Positions 21,811 through 28,461 of a stretch of 33,414 nt of DNA are shown one piece after another. The notes beneath the pieces are model-generated. The model did no database searches. It was given only the letters and a program-made list of their open reading frames with translations, and was not told the DNA's origin. Source of the DNA: a virus. The stretch's first letter is position 1, and the number at the start of each line of letters is the position of its first letter. Both the position numbers and the translations under genes were made by a program. Where the stretch lies: IMG/VR virus record IMGVR_UViG_3300022187_000117, positions 1-33,414 of that record. One strand, written 5' to 3'.

Positions 21811-22424
21811 TTAACATTTATAATTTTATGAGTTTGTAAACTTAATTTATACTCTTGGTTGTCCTTTATCAAAGATAAACAGTTTTGTAAAGACTTAGCG
21901 TGTTCGTTATATTCTGGTTGCAAGTACTTATATCCATTAAAGTTCTTTAAATGTTCTTTATAAAAGTCTAATTCATTCCCCTCAGAAATAACTAACTTAA
22001 ATTCATTTGCTCGTCTCCAAAAGCCTTGTAATACAGGAAATTTAGGACTTATATGTTGTTTTGGCGAAAGTGTTACAAATACTTCATCAGATATAGGTTG
22101 CCAATAACTTCCCGATGTTTCAATACTAACTTTTCTTCCTGTTTTAATTATTTCATTACAAAGTTCAGGTAAATTTTTATTAATAAATGGTTCGCCACCA
22201 CTTATAACTACAAGATCAGATTTAAGTTCAGCAATAAGTTCTTCTATAGTTTTTTTATGTTTTTTAATTTTTTTGTTATAATAATCTCCATCTGGTTCAT
22301 ATCCTGTATCACAAAAATAACATCCAACAGGACATCCATAAGTTCTTATAAAATCACAAGCAGTACCGGTATGATAACCCTCTCCTTGTAAAGTTTCTTG
22401 AAAAGTTTCATGTATATTTATCAT
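21807..22424 (-). CDS. queE: 7-carboxy-7-deazaguanine synthase, radical SAM
   Basis: The 205-residue protein has the radical SAM CxxxCxxC cluster motif at C31, C35 and C38 (YGCPVGCYFCDT), a QGEG start at 13-16, an SGGEPF SAM-binding motif near 75-80, SIETSG, TLSPKQHISPKF, QPEY and a C-terminal SLQTHKIINV. This is the full QueE set. It contracts 6-carboxytetrahydropterin to 7-carboxy-7-deazaguanine using SAM, Mg2+ and a 4Fe-4S cluster. It is the first recognised gene of the modification island and is coupled to QueD by ATGA. Its end product would be CDG, as no QueC follows in the window. Confidence 0.95.
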   Translation of the reverse strand: MINIHETFQETLQGEGYHTGTACDFIRTYGCPVGCYFCDTGYEPDGDYYNKKIKKHKKTIEELIAELKSDLVVISGGEPFINKNLPELCNEIIKTGRKVSIETSGSYWQPISDEVFVTLSPKQHISPKFPVLQGFWRRANEFKLVISEGNELDFYKEHLKNFNGYKYLQPEYNEHAKSLQNCLSLIKDNQEYKLSLQTHKIINVK

Positions 22425-22425
22425 A

Positions 22426-22692
22426 TTAAATTTTTTCCATCTTTATAATGCAACCTTTAGGAAACACATTACAATCTGAAAATTCTTCTTCCTTGTTATC
22501 ATATGTGCAAAATGTATGCACAAACTTTTTACTATTATTAAAAATAAATGCAAATGTTGTTTTTGAAGCTGGTTCCATGTTAATTAATCCATCATAACTT
22601 CTATGTCCAGCATCCCCAAAAATATCAACCCAAGTAATTTTATATAGAAAGTATTTTTTTTTGTTAACTATTATACTATTGTTTTGTTTCAT
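22426..22692 (-). CDS. Conserved small phage protein before the modification island, unknown function
   Basis: The frame is open from a TTG at 22704, but the first ATG (22692) is more likely, giving 88 residues. These begin MKQNNSIIVNKKKYFLYKIT, followed by WVDIFGDAGHRSYDGLINME and, near the end, a CNVFPKGCIIKM segment with two cysteines. The W.DI.GDAGH..Y....NMEP pattern looks like a conserved small domain of marine phages. It ends one base before the QueE start, so it may be in the same transcript and could be part of the island or of the early operon. I do not know its role. Confidence 0.65.
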   Translation of the reverse strand: MKQNNSIIVNKKKYFLYKITWVDIFGDAGHRSYDGLINMEPASKTTFAFIFNNSKKFVHTFCTYDNKEEEFSDCNVFPKGCIIKMEKI

Positions 22693-22810
22693 TTTGACTT
22701 TCAACTAATGCTTTGTAAAATTCTAATTGTGTTTTAAGTATTTTATTTTCTAGAGATAGATTGATAAGCCTTGTCCTTAAATATTTAAAAATTCTTAAAA
22801 AATTTTTCAT
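22676..22810 (-). CDS. Small helical protein, unknown function
   Basis: A 44-codon frame overlaps the previous stop by ATGA (22807-22810) and ends 17 bases inside the next gene. It reads MKNFLRIFKYLRTRLINLSL, then ENKILKTQLEFYKALVESQN. A basic amphipathic helix followed by a short coiled coil suggests membrane association or oligomerisation. The overlap pattern supports it. Confidence 0.5.
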   Translation of the reverse strand: MKNFLRIFKYLRTRLINLSLENKILKTQLEFYKALVESQNETKQ

Positions 22811-22935
22811 CTAAGTTTGTATTTTCTAACAGCTTTTTGAATTGAACGATTAACATTTACTTTTCCTCTTCTTTTTTTACCTACTATCTTTTTAGTGTAT
22901 AAAACAGAGAGCGATGTTGACGTCGCAACGGTCAT
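22807..22935 (-). CDS. Small basic protein, unknown function
   Basis: A 42-codon frame begins MTVATSTSLSVLYTKKIVGK and continues KRRGKVNVNRSIQKAVRKYK. It is serine/threonine-rich, then strongly basic. It starts two bases after the DUF1376 gene's stop and ends in ATGA with the next frame. The function is unknown, and nucleic-acid binding is only suggested by charge. The GC-rich start differs from its neighbours. Confidence 0.5.
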   Translation of the reverse strand: MTVATSTSLSVLYTKKIVGKKRRGKVNVNRSIQKAVRKYKLR

Positions 22936-22937
22936 AG

Positions 22938-23723
22938 CTAAAAATCCTTTTTAAGTGGTTCATCATCTTTAAACTTGTGTTTATACCATTTTTCTCCATC
23001 TAGCAATATTTCCATATAATTACCAAAACTACCTACAATCTTATATTCTCTACCATCTTTTAATTTTGTTTGAATTATGGCTTTTTTTGGGTCTAATTTA
23101 ACATCTTCATCCTCAAATCTTCTTTGATTAATCCAAGTTGAGACATGAGGAATAAATGTCTTATCTTTAATTTTACCTGAAAAATGATTAAATATTTTAG
23201 CAAGTTGTTTAGGATCTTCGTTTTTACATTCTTTTTCATATTTAACTTTAGCCATCTTTTTACTACCTCTCTTGTTGCTAATCTTATCCCAAAAAATTTC
23301 AAAATTATTATTATTATTTTTAGGAATAGGTATAGGACTAGGTATAGGTGCCATCGTTTCGCTATTAGCACCATTCCACCTTTTAGATGCTCCTCGCTTA
23401 CCTGATTCGCTTTTATTTAAGTAATATTTTTGTAAATATTCGTATTCTTTTGTGATTCTACCATGTGTCCATGTATTTATTGTATCGTTTACAACTTTTT
23501 CTGTATTTTTAAAAAATTCATTTAAAACTTTTTTCACTGTCTCTTTACAATTTACATTAACACAATGACATATTCGTTCTGCTGATAAAGTAGAAAATGG
23601 CTTTGCATTTTTAGTCCAAGCAAAACACAATAATCTTATATATATTCCAACTTCTTCATTAGATAAATGTACTGTTTCAGCTGTAAATGTATCTGTAAAT
23701 AATGGTATTGAGGGTAGTTTCAT
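22938..23723 (-). CDS. DUF1376-domain replication protein
   Basis: The 261-residue protein begins MKLPSIPLFTDTFTAETVHL, then SNEEVGIYIRLLCFAW. This is the N-terminal DUF1376 domain found in phage and prophage replication initiators. A low-complexity linker follows (IPSPIPIPKNNNNN, about 125-145), then a helical domain with KYEKECKNEDPKQLAKIF and FIPHVSTWINQRRFED, typical of phage O-like or DnaA-like initiators. It probably binds the origin and recruits the host helicase. No helicase or primase is in the window. It is coupled by ATGA to the HNH gene. No iterated origin repeats were seen inside it, but the linker is A/T-rich. Confidence 0.8.
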   Translation of the reverse strand: MKLPSIPLFTDTFTAETVHLSNEEVGIYIRLLCFAWTKNAKPFSTLSAERICHCVNVNCKETVKKVLNEFFKNTEKVVNDTINTWTHGRITKEYEYLQKYYLNKSESGKRGASKRWNGANSETMAPIPSPIPIPKNNNNNFEIFWDKISNKRGSKKMAKVKYEKECKNEDPKQLAKIFNHFSGKIKDKTFIPHVSTWINQRRFEDEDVKLDPKKAIIQTKLKDGREYKIVGSFGNYMEILLDGEKWYKHKFKDDEPLKKDF

Positions 23724-24031
23724 ATCATCTCCTTTGCTAGTTTAAATGGTTTTTCATATTCGTCTTTGTAAAGTGTCTTATATACTTTTTCTAAAAGTTC
23801 CAACTCAGTACCCATTTGTTTTACAAATGTTTTCTTACTTCCATGAATACTAAATTTTCCTGTGTGATGATCCATACATAATGGAATTACACACCAATCA
23901 GAACTTCTTCTTCCTATTCCTGTATTTACTCTTATGTGATGAAGTTGTGGGGGTCTTCTACAAACTAAACATCCAAGTTCAGCGACATTGTTAAGATGTT
24001 CTTTTAAGATTTTAGACTTATATCTTGCCAT
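23720..24031 (-). CDS. Ref/DUF968-like HNH nuclease
   Basis: The 103-residue protein has ELGCLVCRRPPQLHHIRVNT, then GIGRRSSDWCVIPLCMDHHT and GKFSIHGSKKTFV. The paired CxxC (C19, C22), the HH of the HNH loop and the later C..HH fit the Ref (RecA-dependent nuclease) / DUF968 fold. Such proteins cut DNA at RecA-made D-loops and assist recombination. The length is close to the nuclease domain alone. It lies between the winged-helix gene (28-base overlap) and the replication initiator (ATGA), in a recombination/replication block. Confidence 0.85.
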   Translation of the reverse strand: MARYKSKILKEHLNNVAELGCLVCRRPPQLHHIRVNTGIGRRSSDWCVIPLCMDHHTGKFSIHGSKKTFVKQMGTELELLEKVYKTLYKDEYEKPFKLAKEMI

Positions 24032-24303
24032 ACAATCGCTTTTCTTCCATATTGAGTTGTAACTCTCTTTCCACTATCTTCAATTAAGTTCAACACTTGT
24101 AACTCTCTTACTCTTGCACACACACTTGATAAAACCATTTCTAGTTCATATGCTATTTGTTCATTTGAACTTGGTTGTGTTTTTATAAGGTCATGTACTC
24201 TCTCTCTAAGAGTTTTTACTTTTGGTTGTTGTTTTTCATAAGCGTGTTTTGATGTCTCTGTATTGTTATGTGCTTTATAACTAAATAAATCATAATTACT
24301 CAT
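24004..24303 (-). CDS. Winged-helix DNA-binding protein
   Basis: The 99-residue protein has a hydrophilic start (MSNYDLFSYKAHNNTETSKH) and a C-terminal domain of winged-helix type: LRERVHDLIKTQPSSNEQIA, YELEMVLSSVCARVRELQVL, then NLIEDSGKRVTTQYGRKAIV as the wing. The form (helix-helix-recognition helix, beta hairpin) is typical of small MarR-like or phage regulatory proteins. It overlaps the HNH gene by 28 bases and starts on the preceding gene's last base (TAATG-like). It may regulate or assist replication; no target is shown. Confidence 0.72.
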   Translation of the reverse strand: MSNYDLFSYKAHNNTETSKHAYEKQQPKVKTLRERVHDLIKTQPSSNEQIAYELEMVLSSVCARVRELQVLNLIEDSGKRVTTQYGRKAIVWQDISLKS

Positions 24304-24620
24304 TAGCTAACTCCTAGTTTCATTTCTGTTTGTTTAAATGAAATAGCTATTTTATAATTATCATATTCGTATCTTGCTTGAATTAACTTTTTTTCTGCAA
24401 GAGCATAACTTTTAACTACATCTTGATAATCTTTATCTAGCATCGCTTCATGTTCAGCTTCAGCATTTGTTTTAACAAACTTTTTGTGTTTAAGTACACA
24501 TTTTGAAAACATTGCTTTTTTTCCAGCTTCTAAAAGAATAACTTTTTCTTCTGCATCTGACCATTTGTTAGATAACTCATTAAGTTGTTCTTTAATTTGA
24601 TCACTAGTGAGTATTGTCAT
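24303..24620 (-). CDS. Helical coiled-coil protein, unknown function
   Basis: The 105-residue protein begins MTILTSDQIKEQLNELSNKW and is nearly all helix and charged (DAEEKVILLEAGKKAMFSKC and KSYALAEKKLIQARYEYDNY). It resembles small helical proteins found beside single-strand annealing or exonuclease genes in phages, but I cannot assign a family. It overlaps the upstream gene by 17 bases and the winged-helix gene by one base. A scaffold or partner in the recombination module is a guess from context. Confidence 0.65.
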   Translation of the reverse strand: MTILTSDQIKEQLNELSNKWSDAEEKVILLEAGKKAMFSKCVLKHKKFVKTNAEAEHEAMLDKDYQDVVKSYALAEKKLIQARYEYDNYKIAISFKQTEMKLGVS

Positions 24621-24870
24621 TATTATTCTCCTGTTCTATTTCATCTAATCTTTCTCTCATCTTATCTATTTCGTTTTGTAATGGACTATCATTACTTTCT
24701 AACATCTTAGCGAATACTCTTACAAAATGAGTTAAGTGCATATCTCCAATGTTAAGTAATTGCATTTTAGATTTAGAATAGTAAGTTAAATTTAACAATC
24801 TTCCTAAATCTTCTGGTACTGCTCTTTTTTCTAAAAAACTTTGTATCTCTAGTAATTGTTTTATTTTCAT
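24604..24870 (-). CDS. Small helical protein, unknown function
   Basis: The 88-residue protein begins MKIKQLLEIQSFLEKRAVPE, then DLGRLLNLTYYSKSKMQLLN, and ends in an acidic helix EIDKMRERLDEIEQENNN. A good AGGAG site lies 7 bases before the ATG. The sequence suggests a helical bundle with a C-terminal coiled coil. It sits in the recombination block between the coiled-coil genes. No family is recognised. Confidence 0.65.
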   Translation of the reverse strand: MKIKQLLEIQSFLEKRAVPEDLGRLLNLTYYSKSKMQLLNIGDMHLTHFVRVFAKMLESNDSPLQNEIDKMRERLDEIEQENNNDNTH

Positions 24871-24879
24871 ATTTATCTC

Positions 24880-25077
24880 CTAAGGATAGAGTAACATTTC
24901 TTCCGCTTCTCTCTCCAATTGTTTTATTTGTTGTTTTAAGTTTTTGTTTTCTTCTTGAAGATTATGAATAATTTGTTTTAATGTTTTAAAAGCTAATTCA
25001 CTCTCATCAAGTTGTCTTGTTAGATCAAGGCTACCACGATCTTCAGTAGCCTTAATTTTTTTACTTTTATCACTCAT
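24880..25077 (-). CDS. Small coiled-coil protein
   Basis: The 65-residue protein begins MSDKSKKIKATEDRGSLDLT and then has a continuous coiled coil (LKQIIHNLQEENKNLKQQIK) to the end. It begins on the final base of the SSB-like gene's stop region (TAATG) and precedes an AGGAG site for the next gene. It probably works as an oligomeric partner of its neighbours. The function is not shown. Confidence 0.62.
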   Translation of the reverse strand: MSDKSKKIKATEDRGSLDLTRQLDESELAFKTLKQIIHNLQEENKNLKQQIKQLEREAEEMLLYP

Positions 25078-25442
25078 TAAAATGGTGCGTCTTCCATTGG
25101 TAAGTCATCATCCATTAAATCAGGTCTTTGATCAACTTGTTGTGGCTGATTGTATGAATTGTTTTGTTGATATTGTTGTTGTTTTGGTTTGCCAATATAA
25201 AAAGTAATCTCACAGTTTTCATTACCATTATATTCAGTCATTCTAACACCAATTTTAAGAGGATTTCCATTTGCTCTCTCTTGTTTAATGTCAGGACTTT
25301 TTAACCATTCGCCTAACTTTTTTAAGAAGAACTCATCTCCATCTCCTTTGAAATCATAACTTGTTGGCTTGGCTTTGTATTTATTTTTAAATACCTTTAA
25401 AGTAATTCCTTTAAAGTTACTTTGTTTTCTTTGGTTTTGCAT
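25077..25442 (-). CDS. SSB-like protein with acidic C-terminal tail
   Basis: The 121-residue protein has a beta-rich first part (GITLKVFKNKYKAKPTSYDF), strands such as GVRMTEYNGNENCEITFYIG, a glutamine/asparagine-rich linker (QQQYQQNNSYNQPQQ), and a terminal acidic tip DLMDDDLPMEDAPF. A body, a flexible glutamine linker and an acidic tip ending in Pro-Phe are how bacterial SSB recruits its partners. A full OB fold cannot be proven by eye. It sits beside the RecB-like nuclease gene (26-base overlap) and a Ref-like nuclease, so a single-strand binding role is likely. Confidence 0.65.
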   Translation of the reverse strand: MQNQRKQSNFKGITLKVFKNKYKAKPTSYDFKGDGDEFFLKKLGEWLKSPDIKQERANGNPLKIGVRMTEYNGNENCEITFYIGKPKQQQYQQNNSYNQPQQVDQRPDLMDDDLPMEDAPF

Positions 25443-26208
25443 TTGCGTTTTTCCTTTTATTTGCGTTATATTCCTTTAGCTGATCGTTATAAAGTTCTAA
25501 TGACTTATAACAATCTAATAGTCCAAGGAATGCTTTTGTGTGTAAAGGCTTATAAGATAAGATACGAGATTCAAAATCATCATCGTTCTTAGGTAATCTA
25601 ACAATGCAAAGTTTATTTATTTTTTTGCTTGTTTGTTCCTCATAAGCATACTTGTAAGCATGAAGTTGTAAGCAATAGTTATGAAATATACCATTACTTG
25701 TTTTTATGTCTATTAAGATTAAATTGTTACTGTTGTCAGTAGCAACTATATCTAATGTTCCACAAAAACCCTTTTCTGAATACAAGAGTTTTTCAGATTC
25801 TAATAATTTAAGTTTATTAGTAGTCCAAAAGTTTTTAAACTTTTCAAAACAGTTTTTCACAATCTTATCTTCTGGTTCTATGACTTCTAATCCTTTAAGC
25901 CAATCCTCAGCAAGTTTATGAACTATCGTTCCTATTCCTAAAGTTTTTTGTTGTGTTTTTTGATTAATGGCATCAGCTTCAATCATTACATCTTCTATAA
26001 CATCTAAAGGAATTTTTTTAGATACCATAGCCTGTTTAATTAATTTCTTCTGATTAAATAACTTCCAATTCCATAAACCATTGTTAGCCATCATATCTAG
26101 AATACCAGATGTTCCTGGAACATACTGATTGTCCTTTACATACTTATGACCTGATTCGTTGAAAATTATTGTATGACCATGTTCGGTCTTATGCGTGTTG
26201 TTCGACAT
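25417..26208 (-). CDS. PD-(D/E)XK nuclease (RecB/Cas4-like exonuclease)
   Basis: The 263-residue protein begins MSNNTHKTEHGHTIIFNESG and shows PD-(D/E)XK core motifs: H97 in GTIVHKLAEDW, GFCGTLDIVAT with D153, LILIDIKTS with D167 and K169, and QLHAYKYAY (QxxxY) with Q181 and Y185. There is no obvious C-terminal iron-sulphur cysteine set, so it is nearer RecB-type phage exonucleases than Cas4. It likely resects DNA ends for recombination or concatemer formation with the SSB-like protein. An AGGAG site 7 bases before the ATG is clear. It overlaps the repressor-like gene by 20 bases. Confidence 0.85.
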   Translation of the reverse strand: MSNNTHKTEHGHTIIFNESGHKYVKDNQYVPGTSGILDMMANNGLWNWKLFNQKKLIKQAMVSKKIPLDVIEDVMIEADAINQKTQQKTLGIGTIVHKLAEDWLKGLEVIEPEDKIVKNCFEKFKNFWTTNKLKLLESEKLLYSEKGFCGTLDIVATDNSNNLILIDIKTSNGIFHNYCLQLHAYKYAYEEQTSKKINKLCIVRLPKNDDDFESRILSYKPLHTKAFLGLLDCYKSLELYNDQLKEYNANKRKNANAKPKKTK

Positions 26209-26614
26209 TTGCGTTCTCCTCTGTTTTTGCGTTTTGTATTGCGTTTTTGTTCATTGATAATACTATACCATCAAAATAATTTGTAAACTCAGATATATCA
26301 CATTTTATCTTTTCGACAAATATTAAAATAGAATGAAAAGGTATTCTGTTTATACCATTCTCATATTTTTGAATTTGTTGGAAAGTTACCCCTAACCAAC
26401 TAGCAACTCTTTCTTGAGTATAGTATTTTCCTATAACATGACCTCCTCTTTGTATTTCTTTTTTTAGTCTAATTTTTTTCATTGTTAGACCAAGAACATC
26501 ATAAAAAATACTAATGTTCTCTTGTTGATTAAGACCTAACTGATCTAATCTTTTTTGTATTACTTCTTCACACTGTTCAGGTGTTTTTATCTTTGTTGGA
26601 ATTGTTACTATCAT
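26189..26614 (-). CDS. Cro/C1-type helix-turn-helix regulator
   Basis: The frame opens at an ATG at 26644, but the one at 26614 (MIVTIPTKIKTPEQ) has a GGGGAT site and is preferred, giving 141 residues. The HTH lies in the middle: TQERVASWLGVTFQQIQKYE, then NGINRIPFHSILIFVEKIK, a classic Xre pattern with QKYENG. An N-terminal helical arm (EVIQKRLDQLGLNQQENISI) and a C-terminal disordered tail surround it. It could repress its own operon or the 12.8 and 28.9 kb intergenic sites. No integrase or excisionase is present, so a lysogeny switch is not shown. Confidence 0.8.
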   Translation of the reverse strand: MIVTIPTKIKTPEQCEEVIQKRLDQLGLNQQENISIFYDVLGLTMKKIRLKKEIQRGGHVIGKYYTQERVASWLGVTFQQIQKYENGINRIPFHSILIFVEKIKCDISEFTNYFDGIVLSMNKNAIQNAKTEENANVEQHA

Positions 26615-26798
26615 AAAATCCCCATTGTCCTTTCTCTGTTTCACTTAGTTTATTAAATTGCTCTTTAAAGCATATCCTACATAACGCTGTATCGTTATAC
26701 ATAGAATTTTTTGATACAAACCATGCAAGTGTATCTTTAATTTTAAAACACTTTGCACATTTCATTGTAAGTAGTTTTTTTCCAAACAACTTTTTCAT
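26577..26798 (-). CDS. Small zinc-ribbon-like protein
   Basis: The 73-residue protein begins MKKLFGKKLLTMKCAKCFKI and has CAKC at about 14-17 and CRIC at about 40-43. This is a two-CxxC pattern for one zinc site. A hydrophilic tail rich in D, N and K follows. Start codons at 26798 (overlap ATGA with the lipoprotein gene) and an internal ATG at residue 12 are both possible. It may bind nucleic acid or a host protein. No family is known to me. Confidence 0.65.
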   Translation of the reverse strand: MKKLFGKKLLTMKCAKCFKIKDTLAWFVSKNSMYNDTALCRICFKEQFNKLSETEKGQWGFYDSNNSNKDKNT

Positions 26799-27067
26799 TA
26801 GTTAAGAACCGAATGACCTCTGTTGTTAAGGCATTTTCTAACTAATGCTTCGTATTTAGTATCCATATCTTTACTAAATGACCAATACAAAATGTTTGAG
26901 ATAAAATTAGTGTTATCTTTTCCAATCTTATCACAATGTTGTAAGTCATTAGTTAGTTCTACTGCTTTTGCTTTATCAAAAGTACCACTTCTACCTGAAG
27001 TATCTACTAATGGCTGGTAAGCACAGTTAGTTAGAAATATTAAAATTATTAAGTATATTTTTTTCAT
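26798..27067 (-). CDS. Small lipoprotein
   Basis: The 89-residue protein has a lysine-started signal peptide with a hydrophobic core (MKKIYLIILIFLTNCAYQPL) and a lipobox LTNC giving Cys15 as the lipidation site. The mature part continues VDTSGRSGTFDKAKAVELTN, then DLQHCDKIGKDNTNFI, and ends with two cysteines. Proteins of this layout occur in marine bacteria and their phages. Phage lipoproteins often block superinfection or modify the outer membrane, so this is a reasonable guess, not shown. It overlaps the next gene by ATGA. Confidence 0.8.
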   Translation of the reverse strand: MKKIYLIILIFLTNCAYQPLVDTSGRSGTFDKAKAVELTNDLQHCDKIGKDNTNFISNILYWSFSKDMDTKYEALVRKCLNNRGHSVLN

Positions 27068-27311
27068 ATTTGCGTCTCTCTTGTTTGTACTCTTTTGAGT
27101 TTGTTGCTTTTGAGTGTGGCATTATAGAATAAACATCTTCAAAAAATGGATTGTTGTCTCCAAATGTCCACCCTCTCTTTTTAGAAAGTTTCGTCATAGC
27201 TTTTATTCTTCTCTCTTGAAACTTTTCTATTTTCTTTTTTTTAATCTCAAATGTTCTACCTTTGTTTTCACTTATAACATCTAAGATTCCCCATCTAGTT
27301 TGTTCTACCAT
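27027..27311 (-). CDS. Small basic protein, unknown function
   Basis: The frame is open from 27353, but AGGAG lies 8 bases before the ATG at 27311, so I start there. The result is 94 residues beginning MVEQTRWGILDVISENKGRT. It is strongly basic and helical, with KKKKIEKFQERRIKAMTKLS and KKRGWTFGDNNPFFED. The C-terminal end overlaps the lipoprotein gene by 41 bases in another frame. A DNA- or RNA-binding role is plausible from charge. No family is recognised. Confidence 0.6.
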   Translation of the reverse strand: MVEQTRWGILDVISENKGRTFEIKKKKIEKFQERRIKAMTKLSKKRGWTFGDNNPFFEDVYSIMPHSKATNSKEYKQERRKYEKNILNNFNISN

Positions 27312-27415
27312 AATATAACTCCTACAATAAATCCTACTACAAAGCATATCCATTCTCTACGATAGTAAAGTTCAAGTGCTTTCCAATCTTTAGGTGTCTT
27401 TCCAAATATTTGCAT
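27305..27415 (-). CDS. 36-residue membrane protein
   Basis: The frame begins MQIFGKTPKDWKALELYYRR and ends with a single membrane helix EWICFVVGFIVGVILW. Its stop lies just past the ATG at 27311 of the next gene, so the two overlap by 7 bases, and it starts within 2 bases of the preceding DUF3768 stop. That packing supports translation. The function is unknown. Confidence 0.5.
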   Translation of the reverse strand: MQIFGKTPKDWKALELYYRREWICFVVGFIVGVILW

Positions 27416-27416
27416 A

Positions 27417-27773
27417 TTAATATTCCTCCGATTTCATAATTGTCATTACTCGTCTTGTTTTAGTTTGGTCAGCTGGATCTTCAGATAAACCACTATGTCT
27501 TTTATCATAATAATCTATTTTAAAAAAATAATCTGCTCCATCAACTGTTACTTTCCCAAAGTCATGTTCTTTGTATGGGTCATTATCTTCATTAAATTTA
27601 TCAAAGTTTCTAACTTCTTCAATAATTTCTTTATATTTACCTGAAGAAAAGACTCCTGAAGTACAAATAATTTGACCTCCTTTACCCTCTTTTCTTAAAC
27701 AATCGTTTAGTTTAACTATTTTTTCTTTTCTTATAACTACTTCTACGTCTTCTAGTACTTGTCCTAAGTTCAT
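27417..27773 (-). CDS. DUF3768 protein
   Basis: The 118-residue protein carries the DUF3768 motifs: KLNDCLRKEGKGGQIICTSG, then NFDKFNEDNDPYKEHDFGKV (with NDPYKEHDFG), KIDYYD at 85-90, and SEDPADQTKTRRVMTIM near the end. DUF3768 occurs widely in alphaproteobacteria and their phages and plasmids. Its biochemical role is not known to me. An AGGAG site lies before the ATG. It is part of the first leftward (early) operon, downstream of a small basic gene. Confidence 0.88.
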   Translation of the reverse strand: MNLGQVLEDVEVVIRKEKIVKLNDCLRKEGKGGQIICTSGVFSSGKYKEIIEEVRNFDKFNEDNDPYKEHDFGKVTVDGADYFFKIDYYDKRHSGLSEDPADQTKTRRVMTIMKSEEY

Positions 27774-27782
27774 ATATTCTCC

Positions 27783-28037
27783 TTAATGTAATGTTGCGTT
27801 AGTTGGTTTTTTCTTTTTTGGTTTAGCTGTAAGTTCTTTGGAACTACTCATAGCATCTTTCATAAGTTCCATAGCATCTTTTTTTGTAGGTGCTACATCA
27901 AACAAACATCTAAATGTTTCATAAAATATTAAGTATAAAATATTAGATATTCCTATTGTGTCGCTATATTTATCTACTAAACATTCTAAATGAGAAGTAA
28001 CATCTTTATGAGCTTGATTCATTTTTCTTTTAGACAT
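27783..28037 (-). CDS. Small helical protein, unknown function
   Basis: The frame is open from 28097, but the ATG at 28037 has AGGAGG 9 bases upstream and overlaps the preceding membrane gene's stop (TAATG), so I start there, giving 84 residues. It begins MSKRKMNQAHKDVTSHLECL, followed by VDKYSDTIGISNILYLIFYE, a partly hydrophobic helix, and ends with a run of lysines (KELTAKPKKKKPTN). It resembles small helical accessory proteins. No family is recognised. Confidence 0.65.
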   Translation of the reverse strand: MSKRKMNQAHKDVTSHLECLVDKYSDTIGISNILYLIFYETFRCLFDVAPTKKDAMELMKDAMSSSKELTAKPKKKKPTNATLH

Positions 28038-28144
28038 TATATCCCTCCTTGTGTTGCCCACACATGAAGACAAGCCATTATAATTATAACAAAACACGAA
28101 ACACTTAAAGTAAAACCTAAAGTGTATAAAATCATTTTTTTCAT
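28037..28144 (-). CDS. 35-residue membrane protein
   Basis: The frame begins MKKMILYTLGFTLSVSCFVI and continues IIMACLHVWATQGGI. It has one strong hydrophobic helix with a short positively charged start. It overlaps the preceding stop (TAATG at 28144) and its own stop overlaps the next start (TAATG). Its last codons include the next gene's AGGAGG site. The function is unknown. Confidence 0.5.
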   Translation of the reverse strand: MKKMILYTLGFTLSVSCFVIIIMACLHVWATQGGI

Positions 28145-28461
28145 TATGCTACTCCGAAGATTTCTCTGTATTTCATAAAAGCTAAATGAAACCCAAGTGG
28201 ATTTCCATTAGCTTGTCTTTGAATTGAATATAACCAAACTGTATATCCTGTATTCCAAAGTTTATTAGCTTTAAGACTATCTTCATAATCTGATGAAGTG
28301 TTTAAATCTTCATCTGTACCTTTTGTGATATTTAAAATATCAACTACTTGTTTTACAGTTTTAGCTTTTTTAATTTGCTTACCATCAATTAAATCAAAAT
28401 AAATTTGTAATTTATTATCTTTAAAATCTAAGTGATAAACTTTTTTAGTTATGTTTTTCAT
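28144..28461 (-). CDS. Small protein, unknown function
   Basis: The 105-residue protein begins MKNITKKVYHLDFKDNKLQI and has a VKQVVDILNITKGTDEDLNT segment and a C-terminal aromatic stretch NTGYTVWLYSIQRQANGNP. It is soluble, mixed alpha/beta. A GGAGATATA site and TAATG overlaps on both sides place it firmly in the operon. No family is recognised; it is in the first third of the early genes. Confidence 0.68.
   Translation of the reverse strand: MKNITKKVYHLDFKDNKLQIYFDLIDGKQIKKAKTVKQVVDILNITKGTDEDLNTSSDYEDSLKANKLWNTGYTVWLYSIQRQANGNPLGFHLAFMKYREIFGVA

Noticed and set aside
22426-22704. Possible QueC in the gene upstream of QueE
   Set aside because: The protein is far too short and has no SGGxDS ATP-binding loop or cysteine cluster of QueC; it is an unrelated small phage protein.
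23093-23374. Minus-strand alternative frame of 93 codons inside the DUF1376 gene
   Set aside because: It lies within the replication protein gene in another frame; its lysine/isoleucine-rich content is typical of A/T-rich shadow frames.
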